From assembly GCF_000423725.1 (NCBI RefSeq), contig NZ_AUIN01000018.1, positions 1-64,000 of the forward strand: a DNA stretch of 64,000 bases, given 5' to 3'. The notes under the pieces are model-generated. The model was given only the letters and a program-made list of their open reading frames with translations. It made no database searches and was not told where the DNA came from. Of this stretch, positions 9,446 through 18,351 are shown piece after piece. Each line of letters begins with the position of its first letter. Positions within the stretch are counted from its first letter, which is position 1. This stretch comes from Streptococcus devriesei DSM 19639. GTDB lineage: Bacteria; Bacillota; Bacilli; Lactobacillales; Streptococcaceae. Position numbers and translations under genes: made by a program.

Positions 9446-10816
9446 ATGAAAGTTACCCTACATGAAGTTGCCAAGGTGGTTGGCGCTAAAAATAGCATTT
9501 CGGATTTTGATGACGTTCCCCTGCGACAGGCTGAATTTGACAGCCGAAAGATAGAAGCAGGAGACCTGTTTGTGCCGCTCAAGGGGGCGCGTGACGGCCA
9601 CGACTTTATTGAAACAGCTTTTGCAAACGGGGCAGCAGCAGTTCTTTCAGAAAAAAAGTTAGATGACAGCAGACCTTATCTTTGGGTTGATGACTGTTTG
9701 ACAGCCTTTCAGGTTCTGGCCCAATATTATCTGGAAAAGATGCGTGTTGATGTCATTGCAGTAACGGGATCAAACGGTAAAACAACGACCAAAGATATGA
9801 TCGCAGATATTCTGGCAAGCACCTACAAAACCTATAAGACCCAAGGCAATTACAATAATGAAATCGGCCTTCCTTATACTGTTTTGCATATGCCTGATGA
9901 TACCGAAAAAATCGTCCTTGAAATGGGACAGGATCGTCTCGGAGATATTGCGCTTTTATCTAATTTGGCTCATCCGCATATCGCTGTGGTGACCTTGATC
10001 GGTGAGGCCCATTTAGAATTTTTTGGCAGCCGTGAAAAGATTGCTGAGGGAAAGATGCAGATTACGCAAGGAATGGACGGTCATGGTATTTTGCTTGCAC
10101 CGGCAGATAAGATTATCAACCCTTTTCTGCCGGATAATCAAAAAGTTATTCGTTTTGGCCCTGATGCAGATATTTATGTGACAGAATTGGAAGAGCACAA
10201 AGATTTTCTGACTTTTGCTACGAATTTTTTGGAAGAGAAGGTTACATTGCCTGTCACCGGTAAGTATAATGCTGCTAATGCCATGATTGCCGCTTATGTC
10301 GGAAAGCTACTGAATGTTTCGGAAGAAAAGATTATTGCTGCCTTGTCTGACCTTCAATTAACGCGCAATCGCACAGAATGGAAAAAGGCTGCCAATGGGG
10401 CAGATATCCTTTCAGATGTCTACAATGCTAACCCTACGGCTATGAGGTTAATTTTGGAGACTTTTTCTGCTATTGCAGGCAATGAAGGCGGTAAAAAAAT
10501 AGCTGTTCTGGCAGACATGAAAGAATTGGGACCTGATTCTGTTCAAATGCATACAGATTTGATTACCAGTCTGAATCCCGATGTTTTGGATACCGTTATT
10601 TTTTACGGGGATGATATTGCTGATTTAGCTCAGCTGGCCAGTCAGATATTTCCGCTTGGCAAGGTTTACTATTTCAAAAAAACGAAAGATCAGGATCAAT
10701 TTGAGGAGCTGCTTAAACGGATCAAAGAAATCCTGCAGCCTGAGGATCAGATCCTTCTTAAAGGGTCAAATTCGATGAATTTAGGTCAGGTCGTAGAATT
10801 TTTGGAAGCAGATTAA
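9446..10816 (+). CDS. murF: UDP-N-acetylmuramoyl-tripeptide--D-alanyl-D-alanine ligase
   Basis: Adds D-Ala-D-Ala, the product of Ddl, to the UDP-MurNAc-tripeptide. The 456-residue protein has the Mur N-terminal domain (QAEFDSRKIEAGDLFVPLKG), the P-loop TGSNGKTTTKD at about 111, the central NYNNEIGLP motif and the C-terminal VYNANPTAM segment. ATG 9446 has a modest AAGGAAA SD. An extended -10 (TGCTATAAT) lies at about 9322-9330. Confidence 0.97.
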   Translation: MKVTLHEVAKVVGAKNSISDFDDVPLRQAEFDSRKIEAGDLFVPLKGARDGHDFIETAFANGAAAVLSEKKLDDSRPYLWVDDCLTAFQVLAQYYLEKMRVDVIAVTGSNGKTTTKDMIADILASTYKTYKTQGNYNNEIGLPYTVLHMPDDTEKIVLEMGQDRLGDIALLSNLAHPHIAVVTLIGEAHLEFFGSREKIAEGKMQITQGMDGHGILLAPADKIINPFLPDNQKVIRFGPDADIYVTELEEHKDFLTFATNFLEEKVTLPVTGKYNAANAMIAAYVGKLLNVSEEKIIAALSDLQLTRNRTEWKKAANGADILSDVYNANPTAMRLILETFSAIAGNEGGKKIAVLADMKELGPDSVQMHTDLITSLNPDVLDTVIFYGDDIADLAQLASQIFPLGKVYYFKKTKDQDQFEELLKRIKEILQPEDQILLKGSNSMNLGQVVEFLEAD

Positions 10817-10882
10817 TTGCTGCTTCAACTTCATTCGGGCGGCAGTCCAGCTTGATGATAGAAGGCTTTTTTGGAGAAAAAA

Positions 10883-12067
10883 ATGAATTTAATAAAAGAA
10901 GAATGGCGCTTTTTCTTAGAAAATAACACTAAAGTTTACCAATGTTTTTATACTATTGCACTTATAGCTGTCGTTTATACATACTCTTTTAAACGTTATA
11001 TGGTAGACGATATTTATGTAGAGCTTACCTTGTTTTCTTTGCTGCTAAGCCTTGTGACCTTTATCTGGCATCTTTATTTACATAAGTGGTCAAAGGGAAG
11101 CTTATTTGCAGTAACTGCAGTAGGTATCTGCTTGGTTTTGCTGCCTTCTGAATTTTATTTGATAGATTTTGCTCCGGACTTCTCCTTGCTGTCTTTCTTT
11201 TTGCTGTCCGTTTCAGTGGATCCTAAACAGCCCAATCTGGTGACTATTGTTTTTTATGCTAAAATACTTTTGGCAATAGGAGTTTTGCTGTTTTATATTA
11301 ACGGCAAAATACCAGATGCCACTCTTTACAGGCCTGCAAAACATCTGCTTCGCCATTCTTACGGTTTTATGCATCCCAATTCTTTGAGTATGTTTGTTAT
11401 GAGCTTGTTTTATGACTTTTCGCTCATGCGTAAGAAGACAGTGCCGCTGTCTGAAGTGCTCTGGCTGATTATGCTTGGGCTGTTAGTTTACTCAATAACG
11501 GATTCAAGGACAGGTCTTCTTATTTTTACAGTTATTCTTGTGACTTCCTTGCTTAAAAAACAATTGCTGAGATATAAGGTATCAGGAAAGCTTGTATTTC
11601 AGTCAATCCTCGCTGTCTTTGTGCTTGGTACCTTACTTTCCTATTTCTACCAGCCTGAGTCGTCTGTGTTTCATTCTTTAAATTCAATGTTCTCCGGCCG
11701 TTTAAGAAATGCTCACGCTTATATCAAGGCCTACGGTTTTAGACTTTTGCCTAGGCGGGTTCCGGATTTGCACTATGCCAACGGAGCCAGAATTTTTAAT
11801 GAAAATTACTATGTTGACTCTCTCATGCGTCAAGGAATCTTGGTTTATCTGCTGTTTCCTGTCATGATAGGGCTTCAGACCTTGAAGAAGCGCTTTACGC
11901 TTTATCATTTCATCTTTATTTTGTCAGCTTTTTTGACAGCTATGATTGAAGACTATGGTGTTAGCCTTGGTATCTGTACGATCTTACTGTTTAATTACTT
12001 TGGTCTTCCCGATGAAAAATCCGGCAGCTCAGAAAACCTTGAAGAGTATAGCAGGCCGGAGATTTAA
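10883..12067 (+). CDS. Polytopic membrane protein, Wzy/O-antigen-polymerase-like
   Basis: A 394-residue protein with about ten hydrophobic segments and a large loop (about 265-320) before the last spans, the layout of Wzy-type polysaccharide polymerases. Motifs such as SYGFMHPNSLSMF and TDSRTGLLIF are typical of that group. I start at ATG 10883 with GGAG at 10873-10876; an upstream in-frame TTG overlaps that SD. It may polymerise a surface glycan, but no glycosyltransferases are nearby, so the substrate is unknown. Confidence 0.7.
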   Translation: MNLIKEEWRFFLENNTKVYQCFYTIALIAVVYTYSFKRYMVDDIYVELTLFSLLLSLVTFIWHLYLHKWSKGSLFAVTAVGICLVLLPSEFYLIDFAPDFSLLSFFLLSVSVDPKQPNLVTIVFYAKILLAIGVLLFYINGKIPDATLYRPAKHLLRHSYGFMHPNSLSMFVMSLFYDFSLMRKKTVPLSEVLWLIMLGLLVYSITDSRTGLLIFTVILVTSLLKKQLLRYKVSGKLVFQSILAVFVLGTLLSYFYQPESSVFHSLNSMFSGRLRNAHAYIKAYGFRLLPRRVPDLHYANGARIFNENYYVDSLMRQGILVYLLFPVMIGLQTLKKRFTLYHFIFILSAFLTAMIEDYGVSLGICTILLFNYFGLPDEKSGSSENLEEYSRPEI

Positions 12068-12108
12068 GACACCGGCGCAAGCGCTTATAGAAGATAAAAA
12101 GAAAGTAT

Positions 12109-12789
12109 ATGATGAAGGCATTTTTAACCTCCCAGAAAACACAGCCGCCTGAGATTTCTCTTTTGTGGTATCTTGTAATGATGGCTGTATTGCTTGTATT
12201 GATTTATATTTCTGTTAAGTCTTATCGAAATCCCATCTATGTCAGGGCTTTTAAACTGCTGCAGGCTGTGCAGCTGACAGCTCTTTATACCTGGTATGTG
12301 TTTGCGGACATCCCGCTTTCTAACAGTCTGCCGCTCTATCATTGCAGGCTGGCTATGTTTGCCCTTTTGCTCCTGCCTGATGGGACAAAGCTCAAGCAGT
12401 ATTTTGCCTTGATGGGGGCAAGCGGAGCTATTTTTGCTTTGGGATACCCTGTCATGGACGCCTATGATTTTCCCCATATCACAGCTTTTTCGTTTATTGC
12501 CGGCCATTATGCTCTGTTGGTCAATGGTTTGGTTTATTTGCTTAATCATTATGACAGTCAGCTTCTCAGTCGGTTCAGAATCAGCAGTTATACTTTGGGT
12601 CTCAATCTTTTTTTGATCTTTGTCAATAAAGTGACAGGCGGCAACTATGGAATTTTACGCGATACCCCTTTTATCACTCAAAGCGCTTTATGGGTAAGAT
12701 ATTTAGCGGTTTCTCTGGTTTTAATTGCCATGCTGCTGCTGATTGATGAGATTTTCAAAAGGGTTAAGAAAAGGGAATTTGTTCTTTAA
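12109..12789 (+). CDS. YwaF/TIGR02206-type integral membrane protein
   Basis: A 226-residue protein with six or seven hydrophobic segments. The LPLYHCRLAMF motif at about 83 and the GNYGILRDTP segment near 187 are characteristic of the YwaF-like family, whose function is unknown. It starts 41 bases after the Wzy-like gene without a clear promoter, so it is probably co-transcribed. The SD is weak; a second ATG follows immediately. Confidence 0.75.
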   Translation: MMKAFLTSQKTQPPEISLLWYLVMMAVLLVLIYISVKSYRNPIYVRAFKLLQAVQLTALYTWYVFADIPLSNSLPLYHCRLAMFALLLLPDGTKLKQYFALMGASGAIFALGYPVMDAYDFPHITAFSFIAGHYALLVNGLVYLLNHYDSQLLSRFRISSYTLGLNLFLIFVNKVTGGNYGILRDTPFITQSALWVRYLAVSLVLIAMLLLIDEIFKRVKKREFVL

Positions 12790-12802
12790 AGAGTTTATTC
12801 AG

Positions 12803-12837
12803 CAGAAGAGTTGGCTAAAATGGCTCTTCTGTTTTTT
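12803..12837 (+). terminator. Terminator after YwaF-like gene
   Basis: Stem CAGAAGAG / CTCTTCTG followed by six T. Confidence 0.8.
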
Positions 12838-12861
12838 ACAGCAGCTGAGACCTAAAGATAA

Positions 12862-12890
12862 TTGAAAAAAAGCTGAAAATTAAGTATACT
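12862..12890 (+). promoter_or_regulatory. Promoter for prfC
   Basis: TTGAAA, 17-base spacer, TATACT, about 95 bases before the prfC start. Confidence 0.65.
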
Positions 12891-12985
12891 AATAGGGTTG
12901 GTATGCTGGACATAAGAGAGAGTGTCATAAAAACAACTCTGATAAGCATCAAAGAATTGTATACGATTAACTAAAAAGAGGACCT

Positions 12986-14530
12986 ATGAATTTACAAGAA
13001 GAAATCAAAAAACGCCGAACCTTTGCTATTATCAGTCACCCGGATGCGGGGAAAACGACCATTACGGAACAGCTTCTTTACTTTGGCGGTGAAATCCGTG
13101 AAGCAGGAACTGTCAAGGGTAAAAAAACAGGTACTTTTGCTAAATCGGATTGGATGGACATTGAAAAGCAGCGCGGCATTTCTGTAACGTCATCTGTTAT
13201 GCAGTTTGACTATGCCGGCAAACGTGTCAATATCCTTGATACACCGGGGCATGAGGATTTCTCAGAGGATACTTACCGGACACTTATGGCCGTAGATGCG
13301 GCTGTCATGGTTGTGGATTCGGCTAAGGGGATTGAGGCACAGACCAAAAAACTGTTCGAAGTTGTTAAACATCGCGGCATTCCGGTCTTTACCTTTATAA
13401 ACAAATTGGACCGTGATGGCCGGGAACCGCTCGATCTCTTAGAAGAATTAGAAGACGTGCTTGGTATCGCCAGCTATCCTATGAATTGGCCGATCGGGAT
13501 GGGGAAATCTTTTGAAGGCCTTTATGACCTGTATAATAAGCGTTTGGAGCTCTACAAAGGTGATGAACGTTTTGCGGATTTTGACAAAGGAGCAAAGCTT
13601 TTTGCTAATAACCCCTTTTATGAGCAGGTCTTAGAAGATGTTGAATTGCTGCAGGAAGCCGGCAATGAATTTTCAGAAGAAGCCATCTTAAAAGGAGAGC
13701 TGACACCTGTCTTCTTTGGTTCTGCCCTGACTAATTTCGGTGTTCAGACCTTCTTAGATTCCTTTTTAGAATTTGCCCCGGAACCGCACGGGCATAGAAC
13801 GACTGAAGGAAAGCTGATTGATCCGCTCGATCAGGACTTTTCTGGCTTTGTCTTCAAAATCCAAGCCAATATGGATCCTAGGCACCGTGACCGGATTGCT
13901 TTTGTTCGCATTGTTTCAGGCGAATTTGAACGCGGCATGTCAGTGAACCTTAGCAGGACCGGAAAGAGTGTCAAACTGTCAAATGTTACTCAATTCATGG
14001 CTGAAAGCAGGGAAAATGTAACGAATGCTGTTGCCGGTGATATTATCGGGGTTTATGATACAGGTACTTACCAAGTTGGTGATACCCTGACCGTCGGCAA
14101 AAATAAATTTGAATTTGAACCGCTGCCGACCTTTACGCCGGAATTGTTCATGAAAGTAGCAGCTAAAAATGTTATGAAGCAAAAGTCCTTCCATAAAGGA
14201 ATCGAGCAATTGGTTCAGGAAGGAGCTATTCAGCTCTATAAAAATTATCAGACGGGTGAATACATGCTGGGAGCGGTCGGCCAGCTGCAGTTTGAAGTTT
14301 TCAAACATCGGATGGAGAACGAATACAATGCAGAAGTTGTCATGACATCAATGGGTAAAAAGACTGTCCGCTGGATTAAGGAAGAAGACCTGGATGAGCG
14401 CATGTCTTCCAGCCGCAATATCTTGGCGCGTGATCGCTTTGATCAGCCCGTCTTTCTCTTTGAAAATGACTTTGCCCTGCGCTGGTTTGCTGATAAATAT
14501 CCGGATGTTGAGCTGGAAGAAAAGATGTAA
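12986..14530 (+). CDS. prfC: Peptide chain release factor 3
   Basis: GTPase that recycles RF1/RF2 from the ribosome after termination. The 514-residue protein has G1 (SHPDAGKTT), the switch region [11 protein letters not shown]3 ([12 protein letters not shown]) and G4 (NKLD), followed by EF-G-like domains. ATG 12986 follows AAAGAGG. It is monocistronic. Confidence 0.97.
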   Translation: MNLQEEIKKRRTFAIISHPDAGKTTITEQLLYFGGEIREAGTVKGKKTGTFAKSDWMDIEKQRGISVTSSVMQFDYAGKRVNILDTPGHEDFSEDTYRTLMAVDAAVMVVDSAKGIEAQTKKLFEVVKHRGIPVFTFINKLDRDGREPLDLLEELEDVLGIASYPMNWPIGMGKSFEGLYDLYNKRLELYKGDERFADFDKGAKLFANNPFYEQVLEDVELLQEAGNEFSEEAILKGELTPVFFGSALTNFGVQTFLDSFLEFAPEPHGHRTTEGKLIDPLDQDFSGFVFKIQANMDPRHRDRIAFVRIVSGEFERGMSVNLSRTGKSVKLSNVTQFMAESRENVTNAVAGDIIGVYDTGTYQVGDTLTVGKNKFEFEPLPTFTPELFMKVAAKNVMKQKSFHKGIEQLVQEGAIQLYKNYQTGEYMLGAVGQLQFEVFKHRMENEYNAEVVMTSMGKKTVRWIKEEDLDERMSSSRNILARDRFDQPVFLFENDFALRWFADKYPDVELEEKM

Positions 14531-14846
14531 AAAACTCTTGCAGGGCTAAAATCATTGCTTATTCTGACCGGACAAGCCATAGTTAAGAACTGATATACTC
14601 AGTTCTTTTTTGTTAAATGCAAATTTGAGCTGACAAAGTCCCAACGGCTGCCAGTCTTGACTGTTTAAAACTGTTGATTTTTGCTTTTTTAGAGAAGGCA
14701 AAAGAGGTTTATTCAGTTTAGGTCATGTAACAATAACGAGGCTGATAAGCAGTCTTACAGTTTATAGATGTATTTTTAATTTATACAACATTTTTGCCTA
14801 TTATGATATAATGATTCAAGAAAAAATAATTTGAGAAAGGAGCAAA
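14531..14846. other. Intergenic stretch between prfC and the Rrf2 regulator
   Basis: Apart from the terminator at 14584-14611 I see only AT-rich DNA, with a plausible -10 (TATGATATAATG) at about 14802-14813 for the downstream regulator. No repeat family member or small gene is supported. Confidence 0.5.
14584..14611 (+). terminator. Terminator of prfC
   Basis: Stem AAGAACTGA / TCAGTTCTT with a 5-base loop and a T run. Confidence 0.85.
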
Positions 14847-15320
14847 ATGAAACAGTCCGTACAATTTAGCGATGCCATTCATATCATGGTTTATGTGTCC
14901 TGTATCAATAATCCTGATTTTTTAAAAAGTGAAATGATTGCAGCCAGCGTTCAAACCAATGCTTCCAATGTTCGAAAAATCATGGGCAATCTGAGAAGAG
15001 CCGGTTTGATTGTCAGTCAGCGCGGCAAAGCTCAGCCTAGGCTGGCAAAAGACAGTACAGAGATTACCTTATTAGATATTTTTGAAAGCCTGCCGGCCAA
15101 TAATGCCTTGCTGCAGGTAGACAGAAATACCAATGCCGACTGTATCATTGCCAGCGGTGTTAAAGAGGTCTTGACTATCAAATACCAAGAAATACAAGAA
15201 GCAGCTGAAAAGGCAATGGCTGAGATTACCTTATCCGATATTATGGCTGATTTTTCGCAGATTGCTGTGCAAAGGTATCCTCATTTTGCTGAGGAATTAA
15301 GCAAATTTTTGCCTGATTGA
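14847..15320 (+). CDS. Rrf2-family transcriptional regulator
   Basis: A 157-residue protein with an N-terminal winged helix (SVQTNASNVRKIMGNLRRAG) and the Rrf2 wing (LIVSQRGKAQPRLAKD). It has only two cysteines (about 19 and 99) and no three-cysteine cluster, so it is unlikely to bind an Fe-S centre as IscR or NsrR do; it resembles the YwnA type. ATG 14847 follows AAAGGAG. Targets are not evident. Confidence 0.85.
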   Translation: MKQSVQFSDAIHIMVYVSCINNPDFLKSEMIAASVQTNASNVRKIMGNLRRAGLIVSQRGKAQPRLAKDSTEITLLDIFESLPANNALLQVDRNTNADCIIASGVKEVLTIKYQEIQEAAEKAMAEITLSDIMADFSQIAVQRYPHFAEELSKFLPD

Positions 15321-15393
15321 GCTGCAAAGCTGAACCGATTGCCAGCTTTAGAAGTCTTGGCAAGCAAGCGGTTCACAATCAGCCTAAATAAAA

Positions 15394-15432
15394 GAGAACC
15401 GATATAGTTTCAAGCTATGTCGGTTCTTGCTT
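15394..15432 (+). terminator. Terminator after Rrf2 regulator
   Basis: Stem AGAACCGAtATAG / CTATgTCGGTTCT followed by a T-rich tract. Confidence 0.8.
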
Positions 15433-15560
15433 TTGTCATTTTATACTGCTGAAACAGGTGAACACAGTAGTGTCTGTTTTTTAAACAATGTCTTAATCAA
15501 GGCTCATGAAATGTGATAAAATAATAGGAAGTAAAAAGAAAAAGGGGACTATCTGTTTTG

Positions 15561-16130
15561 ATGTCAAAAGAACGTTTAACTGCTTTTACCGATGCTGTTC
15601 TGGCTATCATTATGACCATTTTAATTTTGGAGCTGGAAAAGCCCGCTGCAATATCTTGGTCAGCTTTTTGGGATCTGCGGATGAATTTTTTTGCCTATAC
15701 GGTTTCTTTTTTCTGGCTGGGTGCGATGTGGGTCAATCTCCACCAATCCTGGCATGAGGTGGAAAAAATAACCAATAAACAGGCTTGGCAGTCGCTTTTC
15801 CTGCTGTTTTTCGCATCATTTTTCCCTTATGCCACCAGCATTGTAGCGACTCATTTTGAGAGCAGTGTGGCTCAAGGCTTTTATGGTTTAGTTGTTCTTT
15901 TGGTCAGCTTTTCCAACGTTTGGATGTATAATGGTTTGGCTCATATCAGCAGCAGTCCGCAGGCCAAACACTTTGCTATCGGCCATAATCGGGCCATGGT
16001 TTATGATATCACTGTCAAGCTTATTGGGTTGGCGCTCAGCCTGACGGTTTATCCGCCGGCGATGATGTATTCAGTTGTAGCTGCGGCCTGTTTTGTCGTT
16101 GGACCGCTCTCAGAGCGCTTCAAACGATAA
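15561..16130 (+). CDS. TMEM175/DUF1211-family membrane protein, putative K+ channel
   Basis: A 189-residue protein with about five or six hydrophobic segments. The N-terminal helix carries RLTAFTDAVLAIIMTILILE, the FSD-type signature of the TMEM175 family (here FTD), some members of which conduct potassium. ATG 15561 has AAAGGGG upstream; an adjacent TTG at 15558 is also possible. LtrA follows after 123 bases. Confidence 0.85.
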   Translation: MSKERLTAFTDAVLAIIMTILILELEKPAAISWSAFWDLRMNFFAYTVSFFWLGAMWVNLHQSWHEVEKITNKQAWQSLFLLFFASFFPYATSIVATHFESSVAQGFYGLVVLLVSFSNVWMYNGLAHISSSPQAKHFAIGHNRAMVYDITVKLIGLALSLTVYPPAMMYSVVAAACFVVGPLSERFKR

Positions 16131-16253
16131 TCATCGGTATCTTGGGCTGCTGGCAAACCAAGGCAGAGAGCAAAGCAAACCTTGACTGCCAAATGGCTCA
16201 GCTGTATGCTTTTGCCTTGAAAGGATGACGTATTAAACGATTTAGGAGGATTT

Positions 16254-17390
16254 ATGGCTGCACTTATTAAGCACAAAAAAGTTGAACTGACAGAACTCTT
16301 TTACGATTTGGTTTTTGTCTATGGAATCAGCAAGGAAACGGCTCTGATTCATCATGTTCATGGGGGAATTGTTCCTTTTGCGTCCTTTTGGGCCTTTGCC
16401 ATCGGTATGGTGATCATGATTAATTCATGGATGGTTCAGACTGTTTTTACCAACCGTTTCGGTAAAAATTCACTGACCAATATTTTATTTATGTTTGCGC
16501 AGATGAGCATGCTGCTGATTTCCTTAACCTCGGTAACAGGTAACTTTACCCATCGGAACTTTCTTTATTTTTACGGACCCTTTGCGGTTATTTCTTTTTT
16601 GCTTTTGCTGCAGTACGTTACCGAGTATTTTAAGACTGACAATCCGGCAGATAAAGCCTTGATTGTACGCTTTTTTTATATTTTAAGCAGCCGTTCGCTG
16701 GGCTTGCTGCTTGCCTTATTTCTCCCTTACAGGCTGGGTTTAATCGTTGCTGCAGTCAGTGTGATTGCAACATGGATTTTGCCGGGGATTCTGGCAAACA
16801 ATAAAACGGAAGTCATCAACGAACGGGTTACTCCTGTCAGCTTTCCCCATCTAGCTGAGCGGCTGTCTCTTCTTGTTATCATCACTTTTGGTGAAATGAT
16901 TATCGGCATTGCAGATTACTTTGCACCCGATCACCTTAGTTTGTCATCTTTCTTGATTTTTATGATTGTTGCCAGTCTTTTTATGGTTTATATCGTGGAG
17001 ATTGACCACATGCTGGATTTGGAAACACAGGAATATGCTGTTAATAGTTTGATTTACTGGCACTATCCTATCTTTTTTGGATTGAGTTTTGTAACGGTGT
17101 CGCTTGGTTTTTTGGAGCATCAGGAAGCTCAAAACCGTTTTGCTGTCTGCTTGATTTATCTGGGCATTTTTCTGCTGCTGCTCGGCATTTACGGCATCCA
17201 AAAATTCAATAAAACCAGTCATAGCTTCACCAGGTCTTTAATGATTGCTCTTCTGGGAGTGCTGGCAGCAGGCTTTTTACTCAGCTGGCTGATGACAGCA
17301 GACAGTCAGCTGCTTATTGTCATTTTATTTACAGTCAGTTTGGTTTTAGCTGCATTGCTGGTCAGATTCAACCTCTCCAGACAAGCTTAG
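16254..17390 (+). CDS. Low-temperature-requirement A (LtrA) family membrane protein
   Basis: A 378-residue polytopic protein beginning with KKVELTELFYDLVFVYGI, the LtrA family signature, and carrying the conserved FGEMIIGI segment near residue 210. About ten hydrophobic segments are visible. Biochemical function of the family is not settled. ATG 16254 follows AGGAGG. Confidence 0.88.
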   Translation: MAALIKHKKVELTELFYDLVFVYGISKETALIHHVHGGIVPFASFWAFAIGMVIMINSWMVQTVFTNRFGKNSLTNILFMFAQMSMLLISLTSVTGNFTHRNFLYFYGPFAVISFLLLLQYVTEYFKTDNPADKALIVRFFYILSSRSLGLLLALFLPYRLGLIVAAVSVIATWILPGILANNKTEVINERVTPVSFPHLAERLSLLVIITFGEMIIGIADYFAPDHLSLSSFLIFMIVASLFMVYIVEIDHMLDLETQEYAVNSLIYWHYPIFFGLSFVTVSLGFLEHQEAQNRFAVCLIYLGIFLLLLGIYGIQKFNKTSHSFTRSLMIALLGVLAAGFLLSWLMTADSQLLIVILFTVSLVLAALLVRFNLSRQA

Positions 17391-17450
17391 CAGTAAAGAT
17401 TTTAAATGAGAAATTTTCAGTTCATTTGCCCGTACTTTTTTTGCTATAAT

Positions 17451-17600
17451 AGAAGCGGTATAAAAACACATTGCAGTTGGTAGTCTGTAAGCATCGTGAG
17501 ATGTCAGTAACCTTCCCTCCAAGGTCGTCCCATACCATTTACAATATTATTAACTGAAAAGGAATCAACCTTTTTGGTTTCTTAGTTTGGAGGGACTGGC
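17451..17600 (+). promoter_or_regulatory. yjdF-type riboswitch leader with SD sequestration
   Basis: A roughly 150-base leader follows an extended -10 (TGCTATAAT, 17442-17450). GGTAT at about 17457 can pair with ATACC at about 17532 to close an aptamer-like fold. CCCTCCAA (17515-17522) is an exact complement of TTGGAGGG (17587-17594), which contains the SD of the next gene. Leaders of this gene family include the yjdF riboswitch, reported to respond to azaaromatic compounds. The assignment rests on the downstream gene and visible pairing, not on a covariance-model hit. Confidence 0.78.
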
Positions 17601-18029
17601 ATGAAAATGACAGTTTATTTTGACGGTGCCTTTTGGGCTGCCCTGATAGAATACGCTGATGTTAAAGGGCAGTACAAGGCTTTTCGCTATGTTTTTGGTA
17701 AGGAACCCAAAGATGAAGATATCCTTGCTTTTATTTATCGAGATTTGGGAAAATGGCAGAGCAGGTATGATCATATCAATACACATGTGAGTGCAGACAG
17801 CTCAGCTCTTTCTCCAAAGAAAAGCAATCCCAAGCGCATGCAGCGAGAAATGAATAAGGCAAAAAGAAAGCCTGTAACTTCAACTAAAGCGCAAATGGCT
17901 ATGCAGGAGATTCATGACAGCCTGAAAAAGGAGCGCAGATTGCAAAGCAAAGAGGAGCGCGATGCTGCAAAAGCTCTTAAATATCAGCAAAAGCAAGAAA
18001 AGCGCCGTCAAAAGAAAAAAGGACACTGA
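17601..18029 (+). CDS. yjdF: YjdF-family protein (DUF2992)
   Basis: A 142-residue protein starting MTVYFDGAFWAALIEY, with the family's FGKEPKDEDILAFI segment, and ending in a very basic, Lys/Arg/Gln-rich tail (from about 75) that could bind nucleic acid. Function is not established; its riboswitch links it to handling of azaaromatic compounds. ATG 17601 follows GGAGGG, which the leader can mask. Confidence 0.88.
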   Translation: MKMTVYFDGAFWAALIEYADVKGQYKAFRYVFGKEPKDEDILAFIYRDLGKWQSRYDHINTHVSADSSALSPKKSNPKRMQREMNKAKRKPVTSTKAQMAMQEIHDSLKKERRLQSKEERDAAKALKYQQKQEKRRQKKKGH

Positions 18030-18351
18030 TGTGTCTTAAATAAAGGGCCGAGACAGATGTTTCGGCTTTTTATTTATTGACAAGTGGATAAAAAGGTTCT
18101 TCTACTGATGAGTATGCTGAAAAAGAGTGCGGCAAAAGCGTACAGAGGTTTTAGTCTTGCTTGTTATTGGTGAGATTAGGTCAAACAATATTTCAATTAT
18201 ATTACATTTATATTGCGTTATATTTCTTTTGTGTTACAATAAAGATGTAAAAAGTAATCTTAAGACGTGCTTACTTTTAAAAATCAGCTAGGCAGCTCCG
18301 TTAAACGGCAGGGATCCTTGCTGAAACTCAAGTGGATAGAAGGAGAAAATC
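18030..18351 (+). other. Intergenic region upstream of the SH3-repeat protein
   Basis: Contains the yjdF terminator and then an AT-rich promoter region: TTGCGT at about 18213 and TACAAT at about 18235 are candidate elements. The transcript leader has a short CCGT/ACGG hairpin near 18298-18309 before the AAGGAG SD. No further gene is seen. Confidence 0.5.
18047..18073 (+). terminator. Terminator of yjdF
   Basis: Stem GCCGAgACA / TGTtTCGGC followed by a T-rich run. Confidence 0.75.

Noticed and set aside
15506-15757. Cys-rich 83-codon frame overlapping the TMEM175-like gene
   Set aside because: It is the +1 shadow of a membrane protein gene with a clear family signature.
18231-18252. VicR/CovR-like direct repeat (TGTTAC..TGTAAA) before the SH3-repeat gene
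   Set aside because: The start-to-start spacing is 14 bases, not the 11 expected for the consensus; too weak to report as a site.
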